Made by a program: the position numbers and the translations under genes
The notes under the pieces: generated by a model
The model's database searches: none
What the model saw: the letters and a program-made list of their open reading frames with translations, nothing else
Told to the model about the DNA's origin: nothing
In this document: piece after piece, positions 16,535-26,715 of the stretch
Layout: each line of letters starts with the position of its first letter
How positions within the stretch are numbered: position 1 is the first letter of the stretch
Assembly: GCF_900109935.1 (NCBI RefSeq)
Contig: NZ_FOBV01000002.1
Span: forward strand, 558,001-622,000
Source of the DNA: Chryseobacterium taichungense
GTDB taxonomy: Bacteria > Bacteroidota > Bacteroidia > Flavobacteriales > Weeksellaceae
DNA length: 64,000 nt
Reading direction: 5' to 3'

Positions 16535-19444
16535 ATGAATGTAAGAATATCTAGAAGTTTGGGAATGGTTGCAGTGCTCTATTTTACTGCAAATTTCAAT
16601 GCCCAGAACACAAAGAGTGACACCCTTCCGAAAGAGCAGAAAATCGAGGAAGTGGTAATGATCGGTTACGGTACCCAGAAGAAGAGTAACGTGACAGGTG
16701 CGATCTCAAGTATTAAAGCCAGCGATATTGACAATGCGCCCGTAGCTGGCAGACCCGAACAGGTGCTACAAGGTAGGGCAGCAGGTGTCTCTGTAATTTC
16801 AAATTCTGGACAACCAGGAAGTGCTCCTACAATACGTGTTCGCGGGATCACAAGTTTCGGGGCAGGAAGTAATGATCCTTTATGGGTAGTTGATGGTATT
16901 GTAGTAGATAATATTGGATGGTTAAATCAATCTGATATTGAAGGAATGGAAATTCTTAAAGATGGTGCTTCTGCTGCAATTTATGGTGTTTCTGCAGCAA
17001 AAGGTGTAGTTCTAATTACTACTAAAAAGGGTGCCAAGGGAAGAATGAATATTGCGTATAACGGTTTTTTTGGAGTAGGAAGTGCCGCGAGAAAACTAGA
17101 TTTATTAAATGCAACCCAATATGCAACCATTATGAATGAGGCAAATGTAAATGATAATCATTCACCAATGTTCTCCAATCCAAACTCTTATGGAGTAGGG
17201 AGTGATTGGCAAAAACAAATTTTCAATAGTGCTCAACGTCAGTCACATGAATTTAGTCTTAATGGAGGAAATGATAAATCAACATTTTATACGTCATTTG
17301 GTTACTATGACCAAGATGGTATTGTATTAAGAGACATTTCAAATTACAAAAGAATTAATGCTAGATTTAATTCAACACACAAAGTTTTCAACTTTTTAAC
17401 TATAGGTCAAACTTTTGCATATACCCATGTAAAAGCACAGGGGATTAGTGATAATAACGAGTTTGGAGGCCCTTTGAGTTCTGCGATCAACCTAGATCCT
17501 ACGACTCCTGTTATAGTTGATAATGTTTCTAGCCAGCCTTTTCCAAGTGACTATACAAACAATGCCAATATTATAAGAGATCCAAATGGAAACCCTTATG
17601 GAATATCACACTACGTAAGTAAGGAAATGACAAACCCTTTGGCGTTTCAAGAAACACAAAGAGGAAGATACAGATGGTCCGATGACATTGTTGCTAACGT
17701 ATTTGGTGATTTAAAAATTAATAAAAATTTCAATTTTAAATCAAGTATAAATGGTAAACTGTCCTATTGGGGAAATCAGGCATTTACCCCTAAATCTTAT
17801 TTGAGTTCTGCTAATTCAAACTCTACAAATAGTTTATTCCGCGAAATCCAAAAGAAATTTGAATGGAATACAGAAAATACACTTACTTACCAAAACAAAT
17901 TTGGTTTACATAACCTAAACGTATTATTGGGACAAGGTTATTATGAGTACAATATTTCTTACGGACAAAATACAACGTATAAAAATCTTCCGACAAATGA
18001 TTGGCAAGAAGCATCTTTCAACTTTGATATAGCTCCATCAGACAAAACATCAAACGCATGGGATGGAAAAGAAACACATAAAGCTTCTTATTTTGCAAGA
18101 GTTGTTTATGATTACGATAATAGATATCTTTTTACAGGAACTGTCCGTAGAGATGGATCTTCAAAATTTGGAAAAAATAATCATTGGGGAACTTTTCCGG
18201 CAATGTCATTAGGATGGAATGTATCTAATGAAAATTTTTGGCCAGAAAATAATGTATTAAACAGTCTAAAGCTTAGAGGTGGATACGGAGTTTTAGGAAA
18301 TGATGCAATCTCAGATTTCCAATTTGCTAACTTCCTGGTTGCAGGAAGTAATTATACTTTCGGGGATAACATTATTCATGTCGGGTATGCACCAAGTACT
18401 TTAGAAAATCCAGATTTGAAATGGGAAAGAACTTCTCAATTTAATATTGCAGCAGATCTTAAGTTGTTCAGAAATTTTGATTTGAGCATTGATGTTTACA
18501 GAAAGAAAAGTACAGATATTTTAAGACAGGTTGAGGTGCCTGGTTATTTAGGATTAATTAATAATCCATGGAGAAATATCGGGGATATGAATAATGATGG
18601 TATTGAAGTTACTTTAGGATATAAAAAGAATTGGGGAGATTTTGGAATTTCAGCAAACGGTAACTTCTCTTATTTAAAGAACGAGATCACGAGATTAGAA
18701 GGTGGAAAAGAATACGTTAATTTTGCTTCATTCCAAACTCTAGGAACTGTTTCAAGATTACAGGTTGGTCAATCCTACGGTTCTTTCTATGGATATCAGA
18801 ACTTAGGTGTTTTTCAAAATCAATCAGAAATTGATGCTTACAGAAATTCTAATGGAGGATTACTTCAAGCTAATGCAAAACCTGGTGATTTTAAAAGGTT
18901 AGATGCTAATGGAGATGGCAAAATAGATGAAAATGATTATGTTAATCTTGGTAACTCTGTTCCAAAATATACATTTGGTTTTACGCTAAATATGAATTAT
19001 AAGAACTTCGATCTTATGGTATTTGCGCAAGGGCAAGCAGGTAATAAGATTTTCCAAGGACTAAGAAGACTTGACATTCCTGAAGCTAATTATCAGACCG
19101 CAATTCTTGGTCGCTGGACAGGTGAAGGTACTTCTAATACAATTGCAAGACTTACAAAAGACGATCCTAATCAAAATTATACAAGAATGTCTGACTATTA
19201 TCTTCAGAAAGGAGATTATCTTCGTTTAAAATTAGTGCAAATAGGATATACACTTTCCAAAGATGTAGCAAAGACTATTGGTGCTTCCAAGATAAGATTT
19301 TATGTAACGGCAGAAAACTTAGTGACATTTACAAAGTATACAGGCTATGATCCTGAAATTGCAGGAGGGGATACATTTGGTATTGATAGAGCTTATTATC
19401 CTCAAGCCAGAACCTTTCTTTTCGGTGCTAATGTCCAATTTTAA
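16535..19444 (+). CDS. SusC/RagA-type TonB-linked outer-membrane porin
   Basis: A 969-residue importer for oligosaccharides. A signal peptide (cleavage after FNAQ, about residue 24) is followed directly by the TonB-box-like segment IEEVVMIGYGTQKKSNVTGA; the usual carboxypeptidase-regulatory-like domain found at the N-terminus of many SusC proteins is absent. The plug follows (VLQGRAAGVSVISNSGQPG, RVRGITSFG, LWVVDGIVVD, EILKDGASAAIYGVSAAKGVVLITTKKG), then the 22-strand barrel ending in FLFGANVQF with a terminal aromatic. It works as a lidded pair with the SusD protein encoded five bases downstream. Neighbouring glycosidases point to beta-glucan oligomers as cargo. Confidence 0.95.
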   Translation: MNVRISRSLGMVAVLYFTANFNAQNTKSDTLPKEQKIEEVVMIGYGTQKKSNVTGAISSIKASDIDNAPVAGRPEQVLQGRAAGVSVISNSGQPGSAPTIRVRGITSFGAGSNDPLWVVDGIVVDNIGWLNQSDIEGMEILKDGASAAIYGVSAAKGVVLITTKKGAKGRMNIAYNGFFGVGSAARKLDLLNATQYATIMNEANVNDNHSPMFSNPNSYGVGSDWQKQIFNSAQRQSHEFSLNGGNDKSTFYTSFGYYDQDGIVLRDISNYKRINARFNSTHKVFNFLTIGQTFAYTHVKAQGISDNNEFGGPLSSAINLDPTTPVIVDNVSSQPFPSDYTNNANIIRDPNGNPYGISHYVSKEMTNPLAFQETQRGRYRWSDDIVANVFGDLKINKNFNFKSSINGKLSYWGNQAFTPKSYLSSANSNSTNSLFREIQKKFEWNTENTLTYQNKFGLHNLNVLLGQGYYEYNISYGQNTTYKNLPTNDWQEASFNFDIAPSDKTSNAWDGKETHKASYFARVVYDYDNRYLFTGTVRRDGSSKFGKNNHWGTFPAMSLGWNVSNENFWPENNVLNSLKLRGGYGVLGNDAISDFQFANFLVAGSNYTFGDNIIHVGYAPSTLENPDLKWERTSQFNIAADLKLFRNFDLSIDVYRKKSTDILRQVEVPGYLGLINNPWRNIGDMNNDGIEVTLGYKKNWGDFGISANGNFSYLKNEITRLEGGKEYVNFASFQTLGTVSRLQVGQSYGSFYGYQNLGVFQNQSEIDAYRNSNGGLLQANAKPGDFKRLDANGDGKIDENDYVNLGNSVPKYTFGFTLNMNYKNFDLMVFAQGQAGNKIFQGLRRLDIPEANYQTAILGRWTGEGTSNTIARLTKDDPNQNYTRMSDYYLQKGDYLRLKLVQIGYTLSKDVAKTIGASKIRFYVTAENLVTFTKYTGYDPEIAGGDTFGIDRAYYPQARTFLFGANVQF

Positions 19445-19448
19445 TTAA

Positions 19449-21005
19449 ATGAGAAAAATGAAAAATAAAAGATTTATATATAAAAGTGTCTCAGTTCTAA
19501 TGCTTGCAGGAATTGGTTTAGGAACAATTTCTTGTAATAACAGCAATCTGGAAGATGTGCAAAATACAGGAACTTTTGATTCAAGTAATTATTTTCAAAA
19601 TGAAGAACAGTCTTATTCTGGGCTTGTTGCCACATATGATATGCTGAGAAAGTATTCCGGCGGATTTGAAAATATGGTAACATTTTTTAATGGTGCTTCA
19701 GATGACTTCTATTCAGGAGGTGGAAATTCTTCAGATGGTGCAGGGATTCAAGGATTTTCTAATTATTCAATCAATTCTGTTATTATGCCCGCAAGTTACT
19801 GGAAGGATTATTATCAAGGAATTGCTAAGGCTAATTTATTATTAGATAGAATTCCTAATGCAAACATGAATGATCAAACAAGAAAAAGATTCGTTGCAGA
19901 AGCTAAGGTTTTGAGATCATTATACTACTTTGAATTGCTTAGAATGTTCAAAAATATCCCATTGGTTTTAAAGCCGATTTTAGTAACAGATGATTATTAT
20001 AACATTCCTCAGGCGAAACCTGAAGATGTTTACACCCAGATAGAAGGTGATATTGTCTCAGCTATTAATGATCTTCCGATGACTATTCCTGTAGCTAATA
20101 AAGCTGAGTTGGGAAGAATTACACAAGGGTCAGCAAGGGCTATTTTAGGAAAAATTTATCTTTATGATAAAAAGTTTTCACAGGCTGCTGCAGAATTTGC
20201 TCAAGTTAACGGAACTCCTGGAAGTACAAGTCAATATGGATATAAATTGGTAAAGAACTTTGCAGATCTTTGGGTAATCGATAATAAATTCACGTCAGAA
20301 TCCATTCTAGAAGTAATGCATACGAATGGCAGTAATGCAGATTGGGGGTTCTGGGGTTCAGGAAAAGATGAAGGAAATTCTGTAAATCAGATGGTAGGAA
20401 TTATTTCTTATGGCAAAGTAGATACTTCGCCAATTGTAAATACGGCTCCAAGTATCCATAAAGGCTGGGGGTTCAATCCCGCAACAGAAGCTTTATTCAC
20501 ATTTATGCAAGGGGATCCTCGATTAGATGCTACGATTTTTAATGCAAAAGCATTGGTTCAGCAAAACAAGGTTACTTACTCACCGGGATTCAGAGATACG
20601 GGATATTTTTTAAATAAATATCTACCAAGAACAGAAGATGAGACTACTTTACCAGGAGTTGTAGAACTAAATTTCCGTCAAAATTATATAGCAATACGCT
20701 TAGCAGATACTTATTTAATGGAAGCAGAGGCGCTTGGAGGCTCAGGCTCCAGGGCTCAGGCGCTATTAGATGCAGTTAGGGCAAGAGTTGGACTTACTTC
20801 TGTTCCCGTTTCAATGCAGGCGATTAAAGATGAGAGAAGAAGGGAATTAGCAGGTGAAGGTCACAGATGGTTTGACTTGGTAAGATGGGGTGATGCTCCT
20901 GCAGTATTAGGATCACGAGGATTTACGGCAGGTAAGAATGAAATTTTGCCAATTCCTTTCAACGAACTTACAAATACACAACTTAAACAAAACCCTGGAT
21001 ATTAA
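19449..21005 (+). CDS. SusD/RagB-type surface glycan-binding lipoprotein
   Basis: A 518-residue lipoprotein (hydrophobic stretch then TIS-Cys-NNSNLEDV) with the SusD helical fold: N-terminal text ending in LVATYDMLRKY, the TPR-like middle (RFVAEAKVLRSLYYFELLRMFKNIPLV, GRITQGSARAILGKIYLYDKK) and the C-terminal RAQALLDAVRARVGL...ERRRELAGEGHRWFDLVRWG, ending NPGY. It caps the SusC porin and delivers oligosaccharide. ATG codons at 19449 and 19458 are both possible starts. It is four bases after susC and 12 before the PKD lipoprotein gene, so all three are one transcript. Confidence 0.95.
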   Translation: MRKMKNKRFIYKSVSVLMLAGIGLGTISCNNSNLEDVQNTGTFDSSNYFQNEEQSYSGLVATYDMLRKYSGGFENMVTFFNGASDDFYSGGGNSSDGAGIQGFSNYSINSVIMPASYWKDYYQGIAKANLLLDRIPNANMNDQTRKRFVAEAKVLRSLYYFELLRMFKNIPLVLKPILVTDDYYNIPQAKPEDVYTQIEGDIVSAINDLPMTIPVANKAELGRITQGSARAILGKIYLYDKKFSQAAAEFAQVNGTPGSTSQYGYKLVKNFADLWVIDNKFTSESILEVMHTNGSNADWGFWGSGKDEGNSVNQMVGIISYGKVDTSPIVNTAPSIHKGWGFNPATEALFTFMQGDPRLDATIFNAKALVQQNKVTYSPGFRDTGYFLNKYLPRTEDETTLPGVVELNFRQNYIAIRLADTYLMEAEALGGSGSRAQALLDAVRARVGLTSVPVSMQAIKDERRRELAGEGHRWFDLVRWGDAPAVLGSRGFTAGKNEILPIPFNELTNTQLKQNPGY

Positions 21006-21017
21006 AAAAATTAAGGT

Positions 21018-21878
21018 ATGATAACTAAATATATCAATAAAAGTCTTTTAATAGGTTCTGCTGCTTTTTTTCTGGCGGCTTGTACTCCTGATTCGGTAGA
21101 AGAGGGAAACGGATTGACACAGCCAGCCGTTGATGCAAAGTTTACCATTACTAAAACAAGTGAGAATCATTATCATTTAAAAAGAGTGAATGATAATAAT
21201 GTTGGTTTTATCAATTCACAATGGAATATTGATGGTGATGGTTTTGTAAATGGAAAAAATGAAATGGATATTTTCCTGCCAGATGCCGGTACGTATGTCG
21301 TTCAGCATAGTGCTGTTGGTATTGGCGGACAGTCTGGGGGTATGACTAGCCAAACTATTGTAGTTCCTACTTCAGATCCTGTTGCGGGAAATATTATCCA
21401 AGGTGGAAGATTTGATACTCCTGATGAAGTTTCAAAATGGACTATTTTTCCAATAAGCTCTACCGGCGCGCAATGGGTTTTTGCCAATGGAAAAGCTATA
21501 ATTGTTGCTTCAAATAGTAATCAGCAAGCTTTTTATCAGGCCATAGATGTCGTAGCAGGACAGAAGTATGCTATAGATATGGTAGCTTCATCTGCAACGG
21601 GTCTGGAAGATACATGGTTTGAGGTTTATATGTTAAACAGCTTACCAGCGCCGGGGAATGACGTTAGTGGTAGTGTTTACAGAAATATTAATACTTGGGA
21701 CGGATGTGGCAAAACGGCATTTGGAGGGAAAGTTTCTGCAATAGGTTGTAATGCTAGTAAGAACGGCGGTGTTTATACTGCAACAACTACTGGAACAGTC
21801 TATTTAGTAATTAAATGTGGTGGAAAAACAGTCAACAGCTTAAGTGTTGATAAAGTTGAAATAAGAAAAACTACTTAA
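21018..21878 (+). CDS. PKD-domain surface lipoprotein of the glucan locus
   Basis: A 286-residue lipoprotein (LIGSAAFFLAA-Cys22). After it comes a PKD-like domain (about residues 45-115; SQWNIDGDGFVNGKNEMDIFLPDAGTYVVQ in two parts) and a beta-sandwich segment (about 125-285) that looks like a CBM4/9 or DUF-type carbohydrate-binding module (GGRFDTPDEVSKWTIF, QAFYQAIDVVAGQKYAIDMVAS). Position third in the sus operon is that of SusE/F-like glycan-binding proteins, so binding the same glucan at the cell surface is likely. The exact CBM family is not certain. Confidence 0.8.
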   Translation: MITKYINKSLLIGSAAFFLAACTPDSVEEGNGLTQPAVDAKFTITKTSENHYHLKRVNDNNVGFINSQWNIDGDGFVNGKNEMDIFLPDAGTYVVQHSAVGIGGQSGGMTSQTIVVPTSDPVAGNIIQGGRFDTPDEVSKWTIFPISSTGAQWVFANGKAIIVASNSNQQAFYQAIDVVAGQKYAIDMVASSATGLEDTWFEVYMLNSLPAPGNDVSGSVYRNINTWDGCGKTAFGGKVSAIGCNASKNGGVYTATTTGTVYLVIKCGGKTVNSLSVDKVEIRKTT

Positions 21879-21896
21879 TCAACCTAAATTAAATTA

Positions 21897-23375
21897 ATGA
21901 AATTACAATATTCACAATATTCATATAGTTTCGTACTTAGAAGTGCTGCACTTTGCGGTGTAGCGCTTCTTTCTTTTTTAAACTGCAGCAGTACGTCTTC
22001 TGATCTGGCCAATAATAACGATAATTCAGGAAGTAACGGAGGTGGAAATACATCCGGAGATCCTGTACAGGTTTGGGTCACGAAAGGAGATCAGTCAATA
22101 AAATTGCAGCAACAGAATACAGCATATTTTTCCGGAAATTCAGCTTCAGGAACATCTATTGAAGTGAATGCTTCACAGGTTTTCCAGACGATTGATGGAT
22201 TCGGATATACTTTGACGGGCGGAAGTGTGCAGGTAATTAATCAGTTAAGCGCTGCCAAAAAGCAAGAATTACTTAACGATCTGTTCAGCAGTTCAGGTAT
22301 TGGTGTCAGTTATCTGAGAATAAGTATCGGAGCTTCTGACCTTAACAGTGAAGTTTTCTCTTATGATGATATGCCTGCAGGACAGACAGATCCTACATTA
22401 GCTCAATTTAGTTTGACGAAAGATCAGGCGGTAATTCAGATGCTAAAAGACATTCTTGCACTCAATCCGAATATTAAAATATTGGCAACACCGTGGTCGC
22501 CACCGGTTTGGATGAAGGATAACGGAAATAGTGTCGGAGGGAGCCTAAAGTCTGAATTTTATGGTGTCTATGCACAATATTTCGTAAAATACATTCAAGC
22601 CATGCAGGCGCAGGGAATTAAAATTGATGCGATTACGCCTCAAAATGAACCTTTGCATCCGGGAAATAATCCGAGTATGTATATGACAGCTACACAGCAG
22701 GCAACTTTTATTAAAAATAATTTGGGCCCAGCTTTTCAGGCTGCGAATATTACTACAAAAATTATTGCGTACGATCACAACTGTGACAATCCTGCTTATC
22801 CATTGGCTGTTTTAAATGATTCCGGTGCAAATCCATATGTTGACGGATCAGCTTTTCATTTATATGCGGGGGATATTTCGGCTTTAAGTACAGTTCACAA
22901 CTTATTTCCTAGTAAAAATGTGTATTTTACAGAACAATGGACAAGCTCTACAGGAAATTTCGGAGGAGATTTGGATTGGCATACTAAAAATATTATTATT
23001 GGATCTATGAGAAACTGGAGCCGAACAGCATTGGAGTGGAATGTGGCAAATGATGCTTCATTCGGTCCTCATACACCAGGCGGATGTACACAATGTAAGG
23101 GCGCTGTTACCATAAACGGATCTGGCAACTATGAAAAAAATGTGGCCTATTATATTATCGCTCATGCCTCGAAATTTGTTCCGGCAAATTCTCAGAGAAT
23201 TGAATCTACACAAGGAGATAATCTTTCAACAGTAGCTTTCAAAACACCGGCTGGAAAAACTGTATTGATCGTTCAAAATGGCAATTCAGCGGATAAAGCA
23301 TTTAATATTAAATATAATCAGAAAACAGCTCCGGTAACAATTCCGGCAAGTTCAACAGCAACTTATATTTTTTAA
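21897..23375 (+). CDS. GH30 lipoprotein glucanase, probably endo-beta-1,6
   Basis: A 492-residue lipoprotein (lipidation Cys30 in FLNCSS) with a Gly/Asn/Ser-rich linker (residues 32-54) and a GH30 (beta/alpha)8 barrel plus C-terminal beta side domain. Acid/base E251 is in TPQNEPLHPGNNPSMY and nucleophile E346 in VYFTEQWTSS. The NNPSM text after the NEP motif is what I associate with GH30 subfamily 3 endo-beta-1,6-glucanases. Surface anchoring fits attack on polymer before import. Gene lies 18 bases after the PKD lipoprotein gene. Subfamily is inferred from memory of the motif. Confidence 0.87.
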   Translation: MKLQYSQYSYSFVLRSAALCGVALLSFLNCSSTSSDLANNNDNSGSNGGGNTSGDPVQVWVTKGDQSIKLQQQNTAYFSGNSASGTSIEVNASQVFQTIDGFGYTLTGGSVQVINQLSAAKKQELLNDLFSSSGIGVSYLRISIGASDLNSEVFSYDDMPAGQTDPTLAQFSLTKDQAVIQMLKDILALNPNIKILATPWSPPVWMKDNGNSVGGSLKSEFYGVYAQYFVKYIQAMQAQGIKIDAITPQNEPLHPGNNPSMYMTATQQATFIKNNLGPAFQAANITTKIIAYDHNCDNPAYPLAVLNDSGANPYVDGSAFHLYAGDISALSTVHNLFPSKNVYFTEQWTSSTGNFGGDLDWHTKNIIIGSMRNWSRTALEWNVANDASFGPHTPGGCTQCKGAVTINGSGNYEKNVAYYIIAHASKFVPANSQRIESTQGDNLSTVAFKTPAGKTVLIVQNGNSADKAFNIKYNQKTAPVTIPASSTATYIF

Positions 23376-23538
23376 GTTAAAATATGATTATCTGAAATTT
23401 GTAAAGAATAAAAACTTCTTGTTCTTTTGTTAAATAGAATGTCTTTGTAAACTTTAAAACAATCAGTTAATAAAAGAATCTTTGCGAACTTTGTATTAAC
23501 AAAACAGCAAAAGCGGATAATCAAAAATAAAATTATAA

Positions 23539-25761
23539 ATGAAAAGAGCTTATTTCTTATTGGCAATGACAGCGTTTGGAATGAATGCATTCGGACAAAA
23601 GACCATCGATCAAAAGGTTTCCGAATTGTTGTCGAAAATGACATTGGAAGAAAAAGTAGGACAGTTGGTTCAGTACAGTGGTTTTGAATATGCCACAGGA
23701 CCACAAAATTCCAACTCTGCGAATGTATTAAATGAAATAAAACAAGGGAAAGTGGGCTCGATGCTCAACGTAGCGGGAGCAGAAGAAACCAGGAAATTTC
23801 AGGAATTAGCTTTAAACTCAAGATTAAAAATTCCATTATTATTTGGTTTAGATATAATTCATGGTTACAGAACAACCTTTCCCGTAAATATTGGACAGGC
23901 GGCAAGCTGGGATTTAGGATTAATCGAAAAATCTGAAAGAATTGCAGCCACCGAAGCATCAGCCTACGGAATCCACTGGACTTTTGCACCAATGGTAGAC
24001 ATCGCAAGAGATCCGAGATGGGGAAGAGTAATGGAAGGCTCGGGTGAAGACACTTATCTTGGTACACAGATCGGTCTGGCAAGAGTTCGTGGCTTTCAGG
24101 GAAAAGGACTTGGAAATCTCGATGCCATCATGGCGTGTGCTAAGCATTTCGCGGCATACGGAGCAGCTGTTGGAGGAAGAGATTACAACTCGGTAGATAT
24201 GAGTTTAAGACAATTAAACGAAACCTATTTACCACCTTTCAAAGCTGTGGCAGAAGCCGGTGTTGCAACTTTCATGAACTCTTTTAATGACATCAACGGA
24301 ATACCGGCCACGGCCAACAAATATATCTTAAGAGATTTATTAAAAGGAAAATGGAACTTCAAAGGATTTGTCGTTTCTGACTGGGGAAGTATTGGCGAAA
24401 TGGTGAACCACGGATATGTAAAAGACAATAAAGAAGCTGCAGAAAAAGCAATTACGGCAGGCAGTGATATGGATATGGAAAGCCGTGCCTATATGACTGA
24501 ACTTCCAAAATTAGTTCAGGAAGGAAAAGTTGATCCTAAATTCATTGATGATGCTGCCAGAAGAATTTTAGTTAAGAAATTCGAAATGGGATTATTTGAT
24601 GATCCTTATCGTTTCAGCAACGAAAAAAGACAAAAAGAGCAGACCAATAATAATGAAAACAGAAAATTCGGCAGAGAATTCGGATCTAAAAGTATTGTTT
24701 TATTAAAGAACGAAAAAAATATTCTGCCTCTTTCGAGATCAACAAAAACGGTCGCCCTGATTGGTCCTTTCGGGAAAGAAACTACTGCCAACCACGGATT
24801 CTGGTCGGTTGCATTTAAAGATGATAATCAAAGAATTGTAACACAATTTGACGGGATTAAAAATCAACTTGATAAAAACTCAACATTACTGTATGCAAAA
24901 GGTGCAAATGTTGATGATCAGGACAGATCCATGTTTGCAGAAGCTGTGGAAACGGCTAAGAAAGCAGATGTTGTCATTATGACTTTAGGTGAAGGTCATG
25001 CAATGAGCGGTGAAGCGAAAAGCAGAAGCAATATCCATTTTTCCGGAGTTCAGGAAGATCTTTTAAAAGAAATTGCAAAAACAGGAAAGCCGATTGTTTT
25101 AATGATCAATGCAGGAAGACCTTTGGTTTTTGACTGGGCTGCAGACAATATCCCGGCAATTATGTATACATGGTGGCTGGGTACGGAAGCAGGCAATTCT
25201 ATTGCAGATGTCCTTTTTGGTGCAGTGAATCCAGGAGGAAAACTTCCAATGAGTTTTCCAAGAACAGAAGGGCAAATACCTGTTTACTACAATCATTACA
25301 ACACGGGAAGACCAGCCAAGAACAATACAGACAGAAATTATGTTTCTGCTTATATTGATTTGGACAATGATCCGAAATACCCTTTTGGATATGGCCTAAG
25401 CTACACTAAATTTACTTATTCGGATATGAGTGTAAGTTCAACGAATCTTAAAGGCAATCAGACATTAAACATCAGTGTAAGAGTTTCCAATACCGGAAAT
25501 TACGATGGGGAAGAGGTGGTTCAGCTATACATAAGAGATTTGTTCGGAAAAGTGGTAAGACCGGTGAAAGAACTGAAAGGCTTTCAGAAAGTTTTCATTA
25601 AAAAAGGGGAAAGCAAAACAGTAAATTTCACTTTAACACCTGAAAATCTGAAATTTTATGATGATGAATTAAATTTCGACTGGGAAAGTGGCGACTTCGA
25701 CATCATGGTAGGAACCAATTCACAGGAAGTCCAGACAAAGAGAATTAATTGGTCTAAATAA
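23539..25761 (+). CDS. bglX: GH3 beta-glucosidase (BglX type)
   Basis: A 740-residue periplasmic enzyme with signal peptide (MKRAYFLLAMTAFGMNAFG-Q). Nucleophile D281 lies in GFVVSDWGSI; the KHF (AKHFAAYG) and DPRWGR text mark the GH3 TIM barrel, then the GH3_C sandwich (SIVLLKNEKNILPL, IVLMINAGRPLVFDWA) and a fibronectin-III-like end (LNISVRVSNTGNYDGEEVVQLYI). It removes terminal glucose from beta-glucan oligomers. It sits 163 bases after the surface GH30, with a possible separate promoter (AATCTTTG at 23477-23484 is one base from the -7 consensus), and precedes a hairpin. Confidence 0.94.
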   Translation: MKRAYFLLAMTAFGMNAFGQKTIDQKVSELLSKMTLEEKVGQLVQYSGFEYATGPQNSNSANVLNEIKQGKVGSMLNVAGAEETRKFQELALNSRLKIPLLFGLDIIHGYRTTFPVNIGQAASWDLGLIEKSERIAATEASAYGIHWTFAPMVDIARDPRWGRVMEGSGEDTYLGTQIGLARVRGFQGKGLGNLDAIMACAKHFAAYGAAVGGRDYNSVDMSLRQLNETYLPPFKAVAEAGVATFMNSFNDINGIPATANKYILRDLLKGKWNFKGFVVSDWGSIGEMVNHGYVKDNKEAAEKAITAGSDMDMESRAYMTELPKLVQEGKVDPKFIDDAARRILVKKFEMGLFDDPYRFSNEKRQKEQTNNNENRKFGREFGSKSIVLLKNEKNILPLSRSTKTVALIGPFGKETTANHGFWSVAFKDDNQRIVTQFDGIKNQLDKNSTLLYAKGANVDDQDRSMFAEAVETAKKADVVIMTLGEGHAMSGEAKSRSNIHFSGVQEDLLKEIAKTGKPIVLMINAGRPLVFDWAADNIPAIMYTWWLGTEAGNSIADVLFGAVNPGGKLPMSFPRTEGQIPVYYNHYNTGRPAKNNTDRNYVSAYIDLDNDPKYPFGYGLSYTKFTYSDMSVSSTNLKGNQTLNISVRVSNTGNYDGEEVVQLYIRDLFGKVVRPVKELKGFQKVFIKKGESKTVNFTLTPENLKFYDDELNFDWESGDFDIMVGTNSQEVQTKRINWSK

Positions 25762-25782
25762 TAAATAGTTTACTTTACTAAG

Positions 25783-25803
25783 AGCGGGATAATACCCGCT
25801 TTT
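25783..25803 (+). terminator. Hairpin after the GH3 gene
   Basis: AGCGGG (25783-25788) and CCCGCT (25795-25800) with a 6-base loop, then TTTT. Short T tract, so it may attenuate instead of ending the transcript before the GH16 gene. Confidence 0.55.
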
Positions 25804-25841
25804 GGTGGTAAAAAACAGATGTTTTTAACAAAACTTTCAAT

Positions 25842-26648
25842 ATGAAAATTAAACTTCAATATATTTTTAATGTAGTCATCGGAGGAAGTCTTGCCTTCTC
25901 TTTATTAAACTGCACTGCTAACAAGCATCCTGGCCAGAAACTGATATGGTCGGATGAGTTTAATTATAAAGGATTACCTGACTCCACCAAATGGAATTAC
26001 GATATCGGAGGTCACGGATTTGGAAATGAAGAATTACAGTTTTATACCAAAAACCGTCTCGAAAACGCGAGAGTAGAAAAAGGAAACCTTATTATCGAAG
26101 CAAAAAAAGAAAACTGGGAAGAAAACAAATACACTTCAGCAAGACTTCTTACAAAAGGTAAATTTTCTTTTGAATACGGAACTGTTGAAGTTAGAGCTAA
26201 ATTACCTAAAGGCCGTGGCACATGGCCAGCCATTTGGATGATGAGTGAAAAAATGAAAAGATGGCCGGATGACGGTGAGTTGGATATTATGGAACATGTG
26301 GGATATAACCAGGGATTCATCCATGCTTCGGCGCATACCAAAAATTATAACCATAAAATTAATACCCAGAAAACAGATACAATATTCGTAAAGGATGTCA
26401 GTGAAAACTTTCATGTTTACAAAGCAGACTGGACGCCTGAAAAGATCGATATTTATGTTGATGATAAGAAATTTTTCACTTATGAAAATAAGGAGAAAAC
26501 CTATGGTGCCTGGCCTTTTGACCAACCTTATTTTATAATATTAAATCTCGCCGTAGGAGGATTGTGGGGCGGTAAAGAAGGAATCGATGATACTGTTTTT
26601 CCTCAGAAGTTTGAGATCGATTATGTACGGGTTTACCAAAATAAATAA
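25842..26648 (+). CDS. GH16 lipoprotein laminarinase (endo-beta-1,3-glucanase)
   Basis: A 268-residue lipoprotein (lipidation Cys24 in LLNCTA) with a single GH16 jelly-roll domain. The catalytic ExDxxE signature reads G-E146-L-D148-I-M-E151 in DDGELDIMEH; the family text WNYDIGGHGFGNEELQ, RGTWPAIWMM and KFEIDYVRVYQ is intact. This is the GH16_3 laminarinase-like type that cuts beta-1,3-glucans. Together with GH30 and GH3 it covers the linkages of laminarin or fungal beta-1,3/1,6-glucan. Located about 80 bases after GH3. Confidence 0.93.
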   Translation: MKIKLQYIFNVVIGGSLAFSLLNCTANKHPGQKLIWSDEFNYKGLPDSTKWNYDIGGHGFGNEELQFYTKNRLENARVEKGNLIIEAKKENWEENKYTSARLLTKGKFSFEYGTVEVRAKLPKGRGTWPAIWMMSEKMKRWPDDGELDIMEHVGYNQGFIHASAHTKNYNHKINTQKTDTIFVKDVSENFHVYKADWTPEKIDIYVDDKKFFTYENKEKTYGAWPFDQPYFIILNLAVGGLWGGKEGIDDTVFPQKFEIDYVRVYQNK

Positions 26649-26715
26649 GGTGAAAGGTTAAGATTTAGACCACATAAATTACAATAAAAAGAATAGAAAA
26701 AAGAAGAAGAAATAA

